Shown: positions 52,087 through 61,100 of the stretch, piece by piece
Numbering within the stretch: the stretch's first letter is position 1
How the letters are laid out: each line of letters opens with the position of its first letter
From: Fodinibacter sp038258215
Lineage (GTDB): Bacteria; Actinomycetota; Actinomycetes; Actinomycetales; Dermatophilaceae
Reading direction: 5' to 3'
Length of the DNA: 64,000 nt
NCBI GenBank assembly: GCA_038258215.1
Contig: JBBSQC010000017.1
Coordinates: 6,617-70,616 of the forward strand
Made by a program: the position numbers and the translations under genes
Notes under the pieces: generated by a model
What the model was told of the DNA's origin: nothing
The model's database searches: none
What the model saw: the letters and a program-made list of their open reading frames with translations, nothing else

Positions 52087-53832
52087 ATGATCCACCCCCA
52101 GCAGCCCTCCGGGATGCCGACCCGCAAGTACGTCCCCTTCCAGGACCAGTTCGCCGTCGAGCTCCCGGACCGCACCTGGCCCGAACGGCTCATGACCAAG
52201 GCCCCACGCTGGTGTGCGGTCGACCTGCGTGACGGCAACCAGGCGCTGATCGACCCGATGGACGCCGAGCGCAAGATGCGGATGTTCAAGCTCCTCGTGC
52301 GGATGGGCTACAAGGAGATCGAGGTCGGGTTCCCCAGCGCCAGCCAGACCGACTTCGACTTCTGCCGGGAGCTGATCAACGGCGGTCACATCCCCGACGA
52401 CGTGACGATCCAGGTGCTGACCCAGTGCCGTGACCATCTCGTGGAGCGCACCTTCGACTCGATCCGTGGGAGCAGGTCGGCAATCGTCCACTTCTACAAC
52501 TCGACGTCGGTGCTGCAGCGGCGGGTGGTGTTCGGGATGAGCGAGGAGGGGATCATCGACATCGCGCTCCAGGGTGCGCGGCTGTGTCGCAAGCTCGAGG
52601 AGACCGTCCCCGAGACCGACGTCTACTACGAGTACTCCCCGGAGTCCTACACCGGCACCGAGCTCGAGTTCGCCGTGCGGATCTGCAACGAGGTCATCGC
52701 GGTGATCGACCCGACCCCGGACCACAAGATGATCATCAACCTGCCGGCCACGGTGGAGATGGCGACACCGAACGTCTACGCCGACTCCATCGAGTGGATG
52801 GTCGGTCACCTGGACCGCCGCGAGTCGGTCGTCGTCAGCCTGCACCCGCACAACGACCGTGGCGAGGGGGTGGCCGCCGCCGAGCTCGGCTACCTGGCGG
52901 GGGCCGACCGCATCGAGGGCTGTCTCTTCGGCAACGGCGAGCGCACCGGGAACGTGTGCCTGGTGACCCTGGGGATGAACCTGTTCAGCCAGGGCATCGA
53001 CCCCGAGATCGACTTCTCCGACATGGCCGAGATCCGGCGCACCGTGGAGTACTGCAACCAGCTGCCCGTGCACGAGCGCCACCCCTGGGGCGGCGACCTC
53101 GTCTACACGGCCTTCTCCGGCTCCCACCAGGACGCGATCAAGAAGGGCCTGGAGGACATGGACCGGCGCACCAAGGACGCCGGGGTCGACATCGACCACA
53201 TCGACTGGGGGGTGCCCTACCTGCCGATCGACCCGCACGACATCGGCCGCTCCTACGAGGCCGTGGTGCGCGTCAACAGCCAGTCGGGCAAGGGCGGGGT
53301 GTCCTACCTGCTCAAGGCCGAGCACGGGCTGGACCTGCCGCGACGCCTGCAGGTCGAGTTCAGCCACGTCGTGCAGCGCCGCACCGACGCCCAGGGCGGT
53401 GAGCTCTCGGCTGCCGAGATCTGGCAGATGTTCTCCGACGAGTACCTCCACGGCGAGGGCGCCGACGTCGGTTGGGGCCGTTTCGGTCCGGTGCGATCGA
53501 CGCTCGTCGGCTCCGACGACGGCCAGGACCGGATCGAGGCGGTCGTGTCCGACGAGGGCAAGGAGGTGGAGGTCTTCGGGGTGGGGAACGGTCCGATCGC
53601 GGCCTTCATCACGGCCCTCGCCCCCCTCGGGGTCGACGTCCGGGTGCTCGACTATGCCGAGCACGCCTTGTCCGCGGGCGGCGACGCCCGGGCCGCCGCA
53701 TACGTCGAGTGCGCGGTGGGCGAGCGTGTCCTGTGGGGGGTGGGCCTGCACGAGTCGATCGTCAAGGCGTCGCTGCGCGCCATCCTCTCGGCGGTCAACC
53801 GCGCGGAGCGCGACGGCGCCCTGGTGGACTGA
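52087..53832 (+). CDS. leuA: 2-isopropylmalate synthase
   Basis: A 581-residue first enzyme of leucine synthesis (2-oxoisovalerate plus acetyl-CoA). Catalytic TIM-barrel motifs: WCAVDLRDGNQALIDPMD, EIEVGFPSASQTDFDF, and the metal-binding HPHNDRGEGVAAAELGYLAGADRIEG with FGNGERTGNV. The C-terminal regulatory domain (leucine feedback) follows from ~450. The start at 52087 (MIHPQQPSGMPTRKYVPF) is the usual actinobacterial N-terminus. It is controlled by an upstream leucine leader peptide. Confidence 0.96.
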   Translation: MIHPQQPSGMPTRKYVPFQDQFAVELPDRTWPERLMTKAPRWCAVDLRDGNQALIDPMDAERKMRMFKLLVRMGYKEIEVGFPSASQTDFDFCRELINGGHIPDDVTIQVLTQCRDHLVERTFDSIRGSRSAIVHFYNSTSVLQRRVVFGMSEEGIIDIALQGARLCRKLEETVPETDVYYEYSPESYTGTELEFAVRICNEVIAVIDPTPDHKMIINLPATVEMATPNVYADSIEWMVGHLDRRESVVVSLHPHNDRGEGVAAAELGYLAGADRIEGCLFGNGERTGNVCLVTLGMNLFSQGIDPEIDFSDMAEIRRTVEYCNQLPVHERHPWGGDLVYTAFSGSHQDAIKKGLEDMDRRTKDAGVDIDHIDWGVPYLPIDPHDIGRSYEAVVRVNSQSGKGGVSYLLKAEHGLDLPRRLQVEFSHVVQRRTDAQGGELSAAEIWQMFSDEYLHGEGADVGWGRFGPVRSTLVGSDDGQDRIEAVVSDEGKEVEVFGVGNGPIAAFITALAPLGVDVRVLDYAEHALSAGGDARAAAYVECAVGERVLWGVGLHESIVKASLRAILSAVNRAERDGALVD

Positions 53833-53854
53833 CCCCGAAAGTGGACTGACCCCG
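53824..53854. repeat. Direct repeat duplicating the leuA 3' end
   Basis: GTGGACTGACCCCG, which contains the leuA stop codon, is repeated exactly at 53824-53837 and 53841-53854 with a 17-base period. Confidence 0.85.
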
Positions 53855-53865
53855 GATGCCGGTGC

Positions 53866-54714
53866 TCAGCCGGCGATGAAGACCCGCAGCACCTCGGCGA
53901 ACCGGTCGGGGTCGTCCAGGTGCGGGAAGTGGCCGGCGCCCTCGAAGACCTCGACCTCGCAGCCGGGGATCGACTTCTGCGCGGTGATGGCGTGCCACGC
54001 GGGGATCATCCGGTCCTTGCTGCCCCACACGACGAGGGTGGGCAGCGGGTCGACCTCCGTGAGGAAGTCGTGGGCGCTCACGCTCTGCCCGCCGGGATCG
54101 ATGACCGAGCGGGTCGTGGCGAGGAAGGCGCGACGGGCCTCGGCATCGCCGAGGCTGCCGAACCCGTGCCAGATCTCGCTGAGGTCCGGGCTCGGCCGCC
54201 ATCCCATCGATCCGAGCGTGCGCCCCGTCCAGTCCAGCCGGTCTCGCAGCCACTGCGACGCGAGCACCGGGAGCACCAGCTCCGCGCCGGGCAGGGTTGC
54301 CGCCCTGAGGATCGCGTTGACGTCACGGCCCAGACCGCCGCTTGCGACGAGCACCAGCCGCTCGACGCGCTCCGGGAAGAGGTAGCGGAACACCATCGCG
54401 ATGCCGCCACCGAGCGAGTGGCCGACGAGGGTGACCTTCTCGATCGCCAGCCGGTCGAGCAGGTCGCGCAGCGTCGCCGCGTGGGCGCCGAGGGAGTAGT
54501 CACCGATGGCGGGCTTGTCGGAGGCCCCGTGGCCGAAGAGGTCGGGAATGATGACGCGGTGGTCGTCGTCGACACGGTCGACGAGGTGGGTCCACTGGCG
54601 CTGGGACCCGAGGAGTCCGTGGATGAAGAGCACGGCCGGGCCCTCACCGGTGTCGACGTACGAGATCTCGTGACCGTGGAGGGTGGTCGTCTCGACGCGG
54701 GACAGGGCGTTCAT
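53866..54714 (-). CDS. Alpha/beta hydrolase
   Basis: A 282-residue hydrolase with the triad in order: nucleophile Ser in GHSLGGGIAM, Asp in VVWGSKDRMIPA, and His in EGAGHFPHLDDP. The oxyanion motif HGLLGSQRQW is near the N-terminus. Among relatives are lipases, esterases and aromatic meta-cleavage hydrolases; the substrate is not inferable. A GAGGAGC site precedes the ATG. A dyad operator candidate sits 37-56 bases upstream of the start. It is convergent with leuA. Confidence 0.88.
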   Translation of the reverse strand: MNALSRVETTTLHGHEISYVDTGEGPAVLFIHGLLGSQRQWTHLVDRVDDDHRVIIPDLFGHGASDKPAIGDYSLGAHAATLRDLLDRLAIEKVTLVGHSLGGGIAMVFRYLFPERVERLVLVASGGLGRDVNAILRAATLPGAELVLPVLASQWLRDRLDWTGRTLGSMGWRPSPDLSEIWHGFGSLGDAEARRAFLATTRSVIDPGGQSVSAHDFLTEVDPLPTLVVWGSKDRMIPAWHAITAQKSIPGCEVEVFEGAGHFPHLDDPDRFAEVLRVFIAG

Positions 54715-54750
54715 CGTGCTCCTCGAGCCTTGGGGTTGGAACTCGAGGGT

Positions 54751-54770
54751 AACTTACTCAACCGTAAGTT
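54751..54770. promoter_or_regulatory. Candidate repressor operator (AACTTAC-N6-GTAAGTT)
   Basis: Exact 7-bp arms with a six-base spacer in the 71-base gap between the AlkB-like and hydrolase genes, in the expected promoter position of the hydrolase. The A/T content is much higher than the surroundings. The layout is like TetR-type operators; no such regulator gene is in the window. Confidence 0.6.
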
Positions 54771-54785
54771 GGCGGGAGGTGACTG

Positions 54786-55421
54786 TCACCGGACGCCGCG
54801 CACCCGGAACTGCACCGAGATGCGTGGGCCGACGGGCCGGGCCGTCTTGGGGACGCAGTGGTCCCAGGTGCGCTGGCACGCCCCGCCCATGACGAGGAGG
54901 TCGCCGTGCCCCGCCGGCACCCGCACCGACGCTCCGCCGGTGCGCGGGCGCAGGAGGAGGTCCCGCGGTGCTCCGACGGAGAGGATGGCGACCATCGTGT
55001 TCGCGAACCGGGAGCGGCCGATGCGGTCGCCGTGCCAGGCGACCGAGTCGCGACCGTCGCGATAGAGACACAGCCCGGCGGTGCCGAACGGCTCGCCGAG
55101 CTCGTCGGCGTAGTGCTCCGAGAGGCGCTGACGACCCTGGTCGAGCGCGCGGTGGGGGAGCGACTCGTCCTCGCCGTAGAAGCGGAGCAGGCGAGGGACG
55201 TCGACCACGGAGTCGTACATCTGACGGCGCTCGGCCTGCCAGTCGACGTCCCGGCGCAGTGCGGCATACAGCCCATCGGCGCCGCCGACCCAGCCCGGGC
55301 GGAGGTCCACCCATGCCTCATCGTCGAGGTGGGTGCGCTGGACGGTGGAACCGAGGTCGTGCACGACGACCTCGTCGGAGAGGTCGAGCAGTGAGCCCTG
55401 GAGCGCCGTCACGGCAGTCAT
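54786..55421 (-). CDS. AlkB-like 2OG-Fe(II) dioxygenase
   Basis: A 211-residue protein with the HxD-type metal site WHGDRIGRSR, a second His in CQRTWDHCVPK, and the 2-oxoglutarate-binding Arg pattern GPRISVQFRVR (R-x5-R). It belongs to the AlkB group that oxidatively removes alkyl groups from N1-A and N3-C in DNA or RNA; bacterial members of this subgroup may have other targets. Only weak promoter signals precede the ATG at 55421; a TTG at 55442 would add seven residues. An AlkA-like glycosylase gene lies 0.9 kb away. Confidence 0.85.
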   Translation of the reverse strand: MTAVTALQGSLLDLSDEVVVHDLGSTVQRTHLDDEAWVDLRPGWVGGADGLYAALRRDVDWQAERRQMYDSVVDVPRLLRFYGEDESLPHRALDQGRQRLSEHYADELGEPFGTAGLCLYRDGRDSVAWHGDRIGRSRFANTMVAILSVGAPRDLLLRPRTGGASVRVPAGHGDLLVMGGACQRTWDHCVPKTARPVGPRISVQFRVRGVR

Positions 55422-55566
55422 GCTACGCCGGAAATCGAACAAGGGTCCAGACCGCCCCGGCCAGGTGGCTGCCCGTCGTCATCACGGGCTGATGCTGCGG
55501 GCTGGGCCTGTCGAACCTTGGGCCCGGGAGGATGCTGCCCGGGGGATCCCGTGATGGGGTGCGACC

Positions 55567-56253
55567 ATGGCCGCTCACGCACTGTCCGAGTCCGTCGTCG
55601 CCGTCCTCGGGGCCTCCGGCGCGCTGGGGTCCCGGATCGCCCGCGGTGCCGCCGAGCGCGGCGCAAAGGTGGTGCTCGTCGGGCGCGAGGAGTCCCGACT
55701 CGAGGGCGTCATGGAGGGCGCGCCGACGGTGGTCGGCGACCTCGGCGACGCGACACTGGGGGACCGGATCGTCGAGACCGCCCGCGCGTCCCACGGCCGG
55801 CTGGATGGTGTCGTGAACGCCGCCGGGGCAGTGGCGTTCGGCACGCTGGTCGACACCGACGACGCGGTGATCGAGGAGCTCTTTCTCACCAACGTCATCG
55901 GGCCGCTGTTCATCCTGCGCCGGGTCCTCCCGGCGCTCACCGAGAGCAAGGGCTTCCTGGCGCAGATCAGCGCGGTGGTCGCGGAGCAGCCGATGGCGGG
56001 TATGGCGGCGTACTCGGCGAGCAAGGCGGCGTTGACGGCGGTCGACCAGGCGCTGGTCAAGGAGCTGCGGCGCGCGGGTGTCGATGTCATCGACGTGCGG
56101 CCCCCGCACACCGAGACGGGGTTGGTGGGTCGGGCACTGGCGGGGACGGCCCCGAAGCTTCCGCAGGGACTGGACCCGGACGTGGTCGCCCGCGCCGTCC
56201 TCGACGCGATCGAGGGCGGCCGGCGCGCGCTGGCCTCCACCGACTTCGCCTGA
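55567..56253 (+). CDS. Short-chain dehydrogenase/reductase
   Basis: A 228-residue SDR. Cofactor motif VAVLGASGALGSRIA (TGxxxGxG variant), Asn in NAAGA, and the catalytic YSASK pair with a Ser upstream (AQISAVVAEQPM). Shorter than most SDRs; the substrate is unknown. The gap of 145 bases before it holds no clear site apart from a GGGGTGCGACC stretch. Confidence 0.85.
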   Translation: MAAHALSESVVAVLGASGALGSRIARGAAERGAKVVLVGREESRLEGVMEGAPTVVGDLGDATLGDRIVETARASHGRLDGVVNAAGAVAFGTLVDTDDAVIEELFLTNVIGPLFILRRVLPALTESKGFLAQISAVVAEQPMAGMAAYSASKAALTAVDQALVKELRRAGVDVIDVRPPHTETGLVGRALAGTAPKLPQGLDPDVVARAVLDAIEGGRRALASTDFA

Positions 56254-56311
56254 GCCTCGACGTCCCCCGTCGTCGCGCGGCCGGGATCACCGGGTGCCGT
56301 TGAATGGGATC

Positions 56312-57193
56312 GTGACCCCTTCGCCCGGTGTTGATGACACCTGTGACCTGCCGGCGCTCCGGGCGTACCTCCTCGCCCACGCGATCCCCGGGGTCGACGT
56401 GGTCATGACCCGCTCTGACGGCAGCACCGAGCACCGCCGGACACTGCCGGTTGGCCGGCGAACCGTCCCTCTCGAGGTCACGATCCCGGCCGCGGAACAG
56501 GGGCGCCCACTCATTCGGATCGGCGCCCGGACCACGACCGCTGCCGGCCACGAGGCATCGTCGGCCGCCCGCCGCTGGCTCGGGCTCGACACCGACCCTC
56601 GCGCTGCGGTGGCGGCCCTGTCCAGCGACCCCGTCCTCGGACCGCTCGTGCGAACCCGTCCGAACCTGCGCGTCCCCGGAGCGCTGGACCCGTTCGAGGG
56701 CGCGGTGTTCGTCGTCCTCGGGCAGCACGTCTCCCTCGCCGCCGCCCGAGCCTTCGCCGGTCGGCTCGTCGCGCACCACCGAGGCTTCCCGTCGGCGCAG
56801 TCCCTCGCCGGCGCCGATCCGGCGAGGCTCCGAGAGGTCGTGGGCGTGACGGGAGCCCGGGCCGAGACGATCGTGGCCATCGCCCGCGCGGTCGCCGACG
56901 GCTCCCTGCCCCTTGCTCCACCTTCCGCAGACTCGCCGGTCACGCCCGACCTCGAGACGACCCGAGCCCGCCTGCTCGCGCTCCCCGGTGTCGGTCCCTG
57001 GACGGCGGACCTCATCGCGCTGCGTTGCCTGCGCGACCCCGACGTGTTCCTTCCCGGCGACCTCGTGCTGCGCAAGGCGCTCGGCGGGGTCACCGCGCGA
57101 GAGGCCGCCAAGATCGCCGACGCCTGGCGACCGCACCGCTCGCTCGCAGTCCTCCACCTGTGGACCCACCACGCCCTGCTGCCGCCGGCCTGA
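56312..57193 (+). CDS. DNA-3-methyladenine glycosylase II (AlkA-like)
   Basis: A 293-residue protein with the helix-hairpin-helix glycosylase domain: FVVLGQHVSLAAARAFAGRL, then LPGVGPWTADLIALRC (HhH) and the catalytic Asp250 in VFLPGDLVLRKAL. It removes alkylated purines from DNA. The start is set at GTG 56312 by a TTGAAT hexamer six bases upstream; GTG 56294 is an alternative. The first ~110 residues resemble the AlkA N-terminal domain. Its nearness to the AlkB-like gene suggests a local alkylation-repair group. Confidence 0.88.
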   Translation: MTPSPGVDDTCDLPALRAYLLAHAIPGVDVVMTRSDGSTEHRRTLPVGRRTVPLEVTIPAAEQGRPLIRIGARTTTAAGHEASSAARRWLGLDTDPRAAVAALSSDPVLGPLVRTRPNLRVPGALDPFEGAVFVVLGQHVSLAAARAFAGRLVAHHRGFPSAQSLAGADPARLREVVGVTGARAETIVAIARAVADGSLPLAPPSADSPVTPDLETTRARLLALPGVGPWTADLIALRCLRDPDVFLPGDLVLRKALGGVTAREAAKIADAWRPHRSLAVLHLWTHHALLPPA

Positions 57194-57255
57194 CCCACCG
57201 CTGGCCTCGTGCCCGGCATACCGACATTCCGCCACCGAGCACCGACAATGGTGCG

Positions 57256-57981
57256 GTGCCCCTCTACCGCGACGAGGCGATCGTCCTTCGCACCCACAAG
57301 CTGGGCGAGTCCGACCGCATCGTCACCCTGCTCACCCGCCGCCTCGGCAAGGTGCGCACCGTGGGAAAGGGCGTGCGGCGCACCACGTCACGGTTCGGAT
57401 CCCGCCTCGAGCCGGGGATGCACATCGACATCCAGTGCTACGAGGGCCGCAACCTCGACACGGTCACCCAGGTGGAGACCCTCGACCCGTGGGGTGAGGT
57501 GATCGCCCGCGACTATCCCTCGTGGACCGCGGCCACGGCAGTCCTCGAGACCTGTGACCGGCTCACCGAGGAGCGCGAGCCGGCCCTCCAGCAGTACCTC
57601 CTCGCGGTGGGGGCGCTGCGATCGCTGGCGGGCCGTGAGCACGAGCCCACCCTGGTCCTGGACGCCTACCTGCTGCGCGCCCTCTCGATCGCGGGCTGGG
57701 CCCCGACCTTCCACGACTGCGCGAAGTGCGGTGCACCGGGCCCGCACCGGGCGTTCCACGTCGTCTCCGGCGGGGTGGTCTGCCCGGCCTGCCGCCCCCC
57801 GGGGTCGGCCGCCCCCGCGCCCGAGACCCTCCTGCTGCTCTCGGCGCTGCTGGCCGGTGACTGGGACCTGGCCGACGCCTCCGACGCGCGCCACCGCGCC
57901 GAGGGGAGCGGGCTCACCGCGGCGTTCCTCCAGTGGCACATCGAACGCGGCATCCGCAGCCTCCGTATGGTGGAACGGTGA
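57256..57981 (+). CDS. recO: DNA repair protein RecO
   Basis: A 241-residue protein: OB-fold start VPLYRDEAIVLRTHKLGESDRIVTLL, helical domain, and a CxxC...CxxC zinc motif (CAKCGAPGPHRAFHVVSGGVVCPAC). RecO helps load RecA on SSB-coated DNA in the RecF pathway. A GACAAT hexamer six bases before the GTG indicates a leaderless start. The stop overlaps the uppS start (GTGA). Confidence 0.94.
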   Translation: MPLYRDEAIVLRTHKLGESDRIVTLLTRRLGKVRTVGKGVRRTTSRFGSRLEPGMHIDIQCYEGRNLDTVTQVETLDPWGEVIARDYPSWTAATAVLETCDRLTEEREPALQQYLLAVGALRSLAGREHEPTLVLDAYLLRALSIAGWAPTFHDCAKCGAPGPHRAFHVVSGGVVCPACRPPGSAAPAPETLLLLSALLAGDWDLADASDARHRAEGSGLTAAFLQWHIERGIRSLRMVER

Positions 57982-58802
57982 GCGTGCAGAGCCACTACCC
58001 GCCACCCTTCCCGCACCCGAGCGGGGCCCGACCCCCCGCGATCCCCGCAGACCGGATGCCGCGCCACGTCGCCGTCGTCATGGACGGCAACGGCCGCTGG
58101 GCCAACCAGCGAGGGCTCCCACGCACCCAGGGCCACGAGGCCGGAGAGGCCGCCCTGCTCGACGTCGTCGCCGGCGCGATCGAGGTGGGGGTCACCCACC
58201 TGTCCGCCTACGCCTTCTCCACCGAGAACTGGAAGCGCAGCCCCGACGAGGTGCGCTTCCTCATGGGCTTCAACCGCGACGTCATCCGCCGCCGCCGCGA
58301 CCAGCTGCACGAGTGGGGCGTGCGGATGCGGTGGGTCGGCCGGCGTCCGCGGCTGTGGGGCTCGGTCATCAAGGAGCTCGAGGTCGCCCAGCAGCTGACC
58401 CGTCACAACACCGGGCTCACGCTGTACTTCTGCGTGAACTACGGCGGTCGGGCCGAGATCGGGGATGCCGTGCACCGGATCGCCGGCGACGTCGCGTCGG
58501 GGAGGCTCAAGGCGCGCTCGGTCGACGAGCGCACTCTCGCGCGCTACCTCCCGGAACCCGACATGCCCGACGTGGACCTCTTCGTGCGCTCGTCAGGGGA
58601 GCAGCGCACGAGCAACTTCCTGCTGTGGCAGAGCGCCTACGCCGAGATGGTCTTCCAGCACCGGCTCTGGCCGGACTACGACCGCCGGGACCTGTGGGAG
58701 GCGGTGCAGTCCTACGTCGACCGCGAGCGCCGCTACGGAGGGGCGGTCGACGCACCGAAGCCCGAAGACACCGCACCGCGACCCGGGGGCAGCGCGGGTT
58801 AG
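57978..58802 (+). CDS. uppS: Polyprenyl (undecaprenyl/decaprenyl) diphosphate synthase, cis type
   Basis: A 274-residue cis-prenyltransferase that makes the lipid carrier for cell-wall precursors. MDGNGRWAN with catalytic Asp36, the FSTENWKRS contact and the C-terminal RSSGEQRTSNFLLWQSAYAE motif are complete. The N-terminal ~30 residues are Pro-rich. In actinobacteria the gene beside recO encodes the long-chain synthase. It is translationally coupled to recO. Confidence 0.94.
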   Translation: MSVQSHYPPPFPHPSGARPPAIPADRMPRHVAVVMDGNGRWANQRGLPRTQGHEAGEAALLDVVAGAIEVGVTHLSAYAFSTENWKRSPDEVRFLMGFNRDVIRRRRDQLHEWGVRMRWVGRRPRLWGSVIKELEVAQQLTRHNTGLTLYFCVNYGGRAEIGDAVHRIAGDVASGRLKARSVDERTLARYLPEPDMPDVDLFVRSSGEQRTSNFLLWQSAYAEMVFQHRLWPDYDRRDLWEAVQSYVDRERRYGGAVDAPKPEDTAPRPGGSAG

Positions 58803-58835
58803 CCTGCTGAGACCACCGACGACGAAGGGCCCGCC

Positions 58836-59705
58836 ATGGATCTCGGTCTGCACGTGTTCGACTTCACCCCCTTCGGCGAGCCGGCCGGGATCGCCCCCGG
58901 CCTGGCCGCGACGGCCCGGGCCGCTGAGGAGGCCGGTTTCTCGACGCTCACCCTCATGGACCACTACTTCCAGATGGAGGCGATGGCTCCCGCCGAGGAC
59001 CCGATGCTCGAGGGCTACACCACGCTGGGGTTCCTCGCGGGTCAGACCGAGCGGCTCCGGCTCGGCCTGCTCGTCACCGGGGTGACCTACCGCCACCCGG
59101 GCCTCCTCGCGAAGATCCTCGCCACCCTTGACGTGCTCTCGCAGGGGCGCGCGATGCTCGGCATCGGTGCCGCCTGGTACGACCGCGAGCACCAGGGCCT
59201 GGGCGTGCCCTACCCCGAGGTGTCCGAACGGTTCGAGCGGCTCGAGGAGACCCTCGACATCTGCCGGCAGATGTGGGGCCCGGAGGTCGCCCCCTTCGAG
59301 GGGCGCCACTACCAGCTCGCCGAGACCCTCTGCGTGCCGGCGCCGCTGCGACCCGGTGGCCCGCCCATCCTCATCGGTGGCATGGGGGAGAAGAAGACCC
59401 TCAAGCTGGTGGCGACCCACGCCGACGCCTGCAACCTCTTCGACGCCGGGCCCGAGGTGCTCGCCCACAAGCTCGACGTGCTCGACCGGCACTGCGCCGA
59501 CGCGGGGCGCGACCCCTCGGAGGTCGAGCGCACCATCATCGCGGGGGGCGACCCCTTCGAGGACGTCGACGCCTTCGTCGAGAAGATGCGCACGTATGCC
59601 GGGATGGGCATCTCCACCGTCTGGCTGGGCTCCCGCGAGCCGGGGCTGCCGGACTACGTCGAGCGCGTCGGTCACGAGATCGCGCCCCGGCTGCGCGAGC
59701 TCTGA
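58836..59705 (+). CDS. LLM-class F420-dependent oxidoreductase
   Basis: A 289-residue TIM-barrel protein of the luciferase-like monooxygenase family: LGLLVTGVTYRHPGLLAKILATLDVLSQGRAMLGIGAAWYDREH is the F420-type signature, and CLQRPPAPILIGGMGEKKTL-like PPILIGGMGEKKTL follows. It reduces substrates with F420H2, as in mycobacterial relatives. The reaction is unknown. It sits convergent to zur, four bases away. GAAGG is a weak upstream site. Confidence 0.88.
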   Translation: MDLGLHVFDFTPFGEPAGIAPGLAATARAAEEAGFSTLTLMDHYFQMEAMAPAEDPMLEGYTTLGFLAGQTERLRLGLLVTGVTYRHPGLLAKILATLDVLSQGRAMLGIGAAWYDREHQGLGVPYPEVSERFERLEETLDICRQMWGPEVAPFEGRHYQLAETLCVPAPLRPGGPPILIGGMGEKKTLKLVATHADACNLFDAGPEVLAHKLDVLDRHCADAGRDPSEVERTIIAGGDPFEDVDAFVEKMRTYAGMGISTVWLGSREPGLPDYVERVGHEIAPRLREL

Positions 59706-59709
59706 GCCG

Positions 59710-60111
59710 TCAGCGCGCGCAGTCTCGGCAGAGTCCGTCGATCTCGAGGGTGTGCCGCACCTGGCTGAAGCCGTGCTCCGCGGCGATCGCGTCGGCCCAC
59801 CGCTCCACGGCGTCGCCGGTCACCTCGACGGTGAGCCCGCACACCCGACAGACCACGTGGTGGTGGTGCACGGGGGTCGAGCAGGAGCGGTAGACGGCCT
59901 CGCCGTCCGGGGTGCGGATGACGTCGACGTCACCGTCCTCGGCCATCGCCTGGAGGTTGCGGTAGACGGTGGCCAACCCGACGCGGGCGCCGGTCGAGAC
60001 CAGGCCGGCGTGGATGTCCTGGGCGGATCGGAACTCGGCCGTGGCGGCGAGGGCGTCGGTGAGGGCCGCGCGCTGGCGCGTCGGTCGACGGTCGGTCTGC
60101 TGCTCGCTCAT
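59710..60111 (-). CDS. zur: Fur-family zinc uptake regulator Zur
   Basis: A 133-residue repressor. Winged-helix part RRPTRQRAALTDAL...GLATVYRNLQAMAEDGDVDV, then the metal-binding domain with HHHHVVCRVCG and CRDCAR zinc knuckles. It is the last gene of the znuACB operon (start overlaps znuB by four bases), so it likely autoregulates through the Zur boxes at znuA. Zinc rather than iron is inferred from the operon. Confidence 0.92.
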   Translation of the reverse strand: MSEQQTDRRPTRQRAALTDALAATAEFRSAQDIHAGLVSTGARVGLATVYRNLQAMAEDGDVDVIRTPDGEAVYRSCSTPVHHHHVVCRVCGLTVEVTGDAVERWADAIAAEHGFSQVRHTLEIDGLCRDCAR

Positions 60112-61100
60112 CGGCCCTCCACCTCCGCGTGCTGCCCGTGCTCGTCGTAGTGACCCTCGTGCGCGGCGTGGCGGTGCCCGTCGTGGAGATAGTCCACGTG
60201 ACCGCCGTGGGCCACGGCCGGGTGCCCGCAGTCGGGCCCGTGCTCGTGGTCGTGGCGCTCCTCGGCCCGGGAGTGGGACGCGTGCCGGGCCCGTTCGAGA
60301 AGGCTCACTCCCACGCCCGTCACGAGGAAGATCCCGATCGCCACGAGCACGATCGTGCCGCCGGACGGTGTCTCCGCGGCATACGAGATGACCACCCCGC
60401 CCACGCTGCTCACCACCCCGATGCCCACCGCCACCCACAGGCTCGCCCGGAAGCTGCGGGCCAGGAGCTGGGAGGTGGCGTTGGGGATGATCATCAGCGC
60501 ACTGATGAGCAGCAACCCGACGACGCGCATGGACACCACGACAGTGACCGCCGTCAGCACGGCCAGGACCAGGTTGTAGCGCATGACCGGGAGGCCGGCC
60601 GCCCGGGCGTACTCCTCGTCGTTGGCCACGGCGAAGAAGCGCTGTCGCAGCACGAGCGTGGTGACGAGCACGACGGCGGCGAGGGCGGCCAGCACGACGA
60701 GGTCGCCGCTGCTCGTGGTGAGGATGGCACCGAAGAGGTATGCCGTGAGGTTGGCCGGGGTGCTCGCGGTGGAGCGGGCGATGAGCACCACGCCCAGGGC
60801 GATGCCGCCGTAGAACATCACCGCGAGGGCGATGTCGCCGCTGGTGCGACCGGAGGCACGGATCAGCTCGATGGCGACACCCGCGGCCACCGCGGCCACG
60901 AGCGCGGTGAGCACGGGCTCGGTGCCTGTGAGGATCCCCACCGCGACTCCCGCGAGGGCGACGTGGCCCATCCCGTCGCCGATGAGCGACATCCGTCGCT
61001 GGACGAGGAAGACCCCCACGAGCGGGGCGGCCACCCCGGCGAGCAGCGCCGCGAGGAGGGCCTGACGCATGAAGTCGAGCGCGAGCATGTCCTGGATCAC
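60108..61100 (-). CDS. znuB: Zinc ABC transporter permease with His-rich tail
   Basis: A 330-residue membrane protein of the ABC-3 family: GLLLISALMIIPNATSQLLA is the coupling-loop region, and MSLIGDGMGHVALAGVAVG an early signature. About eight helices. The C-terminal ~50 residues are very His/Asp/Glu-rich (HDHEHGPDCGHP, HDGHRHAAHEGHYDEHGQH), probably binding zinc on the cytosolic side. GTG start overlapping znuC. Confidence 0.92.
   Translation of the reverse strand: MIQDMLALDFMRQALLAALLAGVAAPLVGVFLVQRRMSLIGDGMGHVALAGVAVGILTGTEPVLTALVAAVAAGVAIELIRASGRTSGDIALAVMFYGGIALGVVLIARSTASTPANLTAYLFGAILTTSSGDLVVLAALAAVVLVTTLVLRQRFFAVANDEEYARAAGLPVMRYNLVLAVLTAVTVVVSMRVVGLLLISALMIIPNATSQLLARSFRASLWVAVGIGVVSSVGGVVISYAAETPSGGTIVLVAIGIFLVTGVGVSLLERARHASHSRAEERHDHEHGPDCGHPAVAHGGHVDYLHDGHRHAAHEGHYDEHGQHAEVEGR

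Noticed and set aside
50995..53751. 918-codon frame antisense to leuA and the GNAT gene
   Set aside because: Antisense to well-supported genes; no domain.
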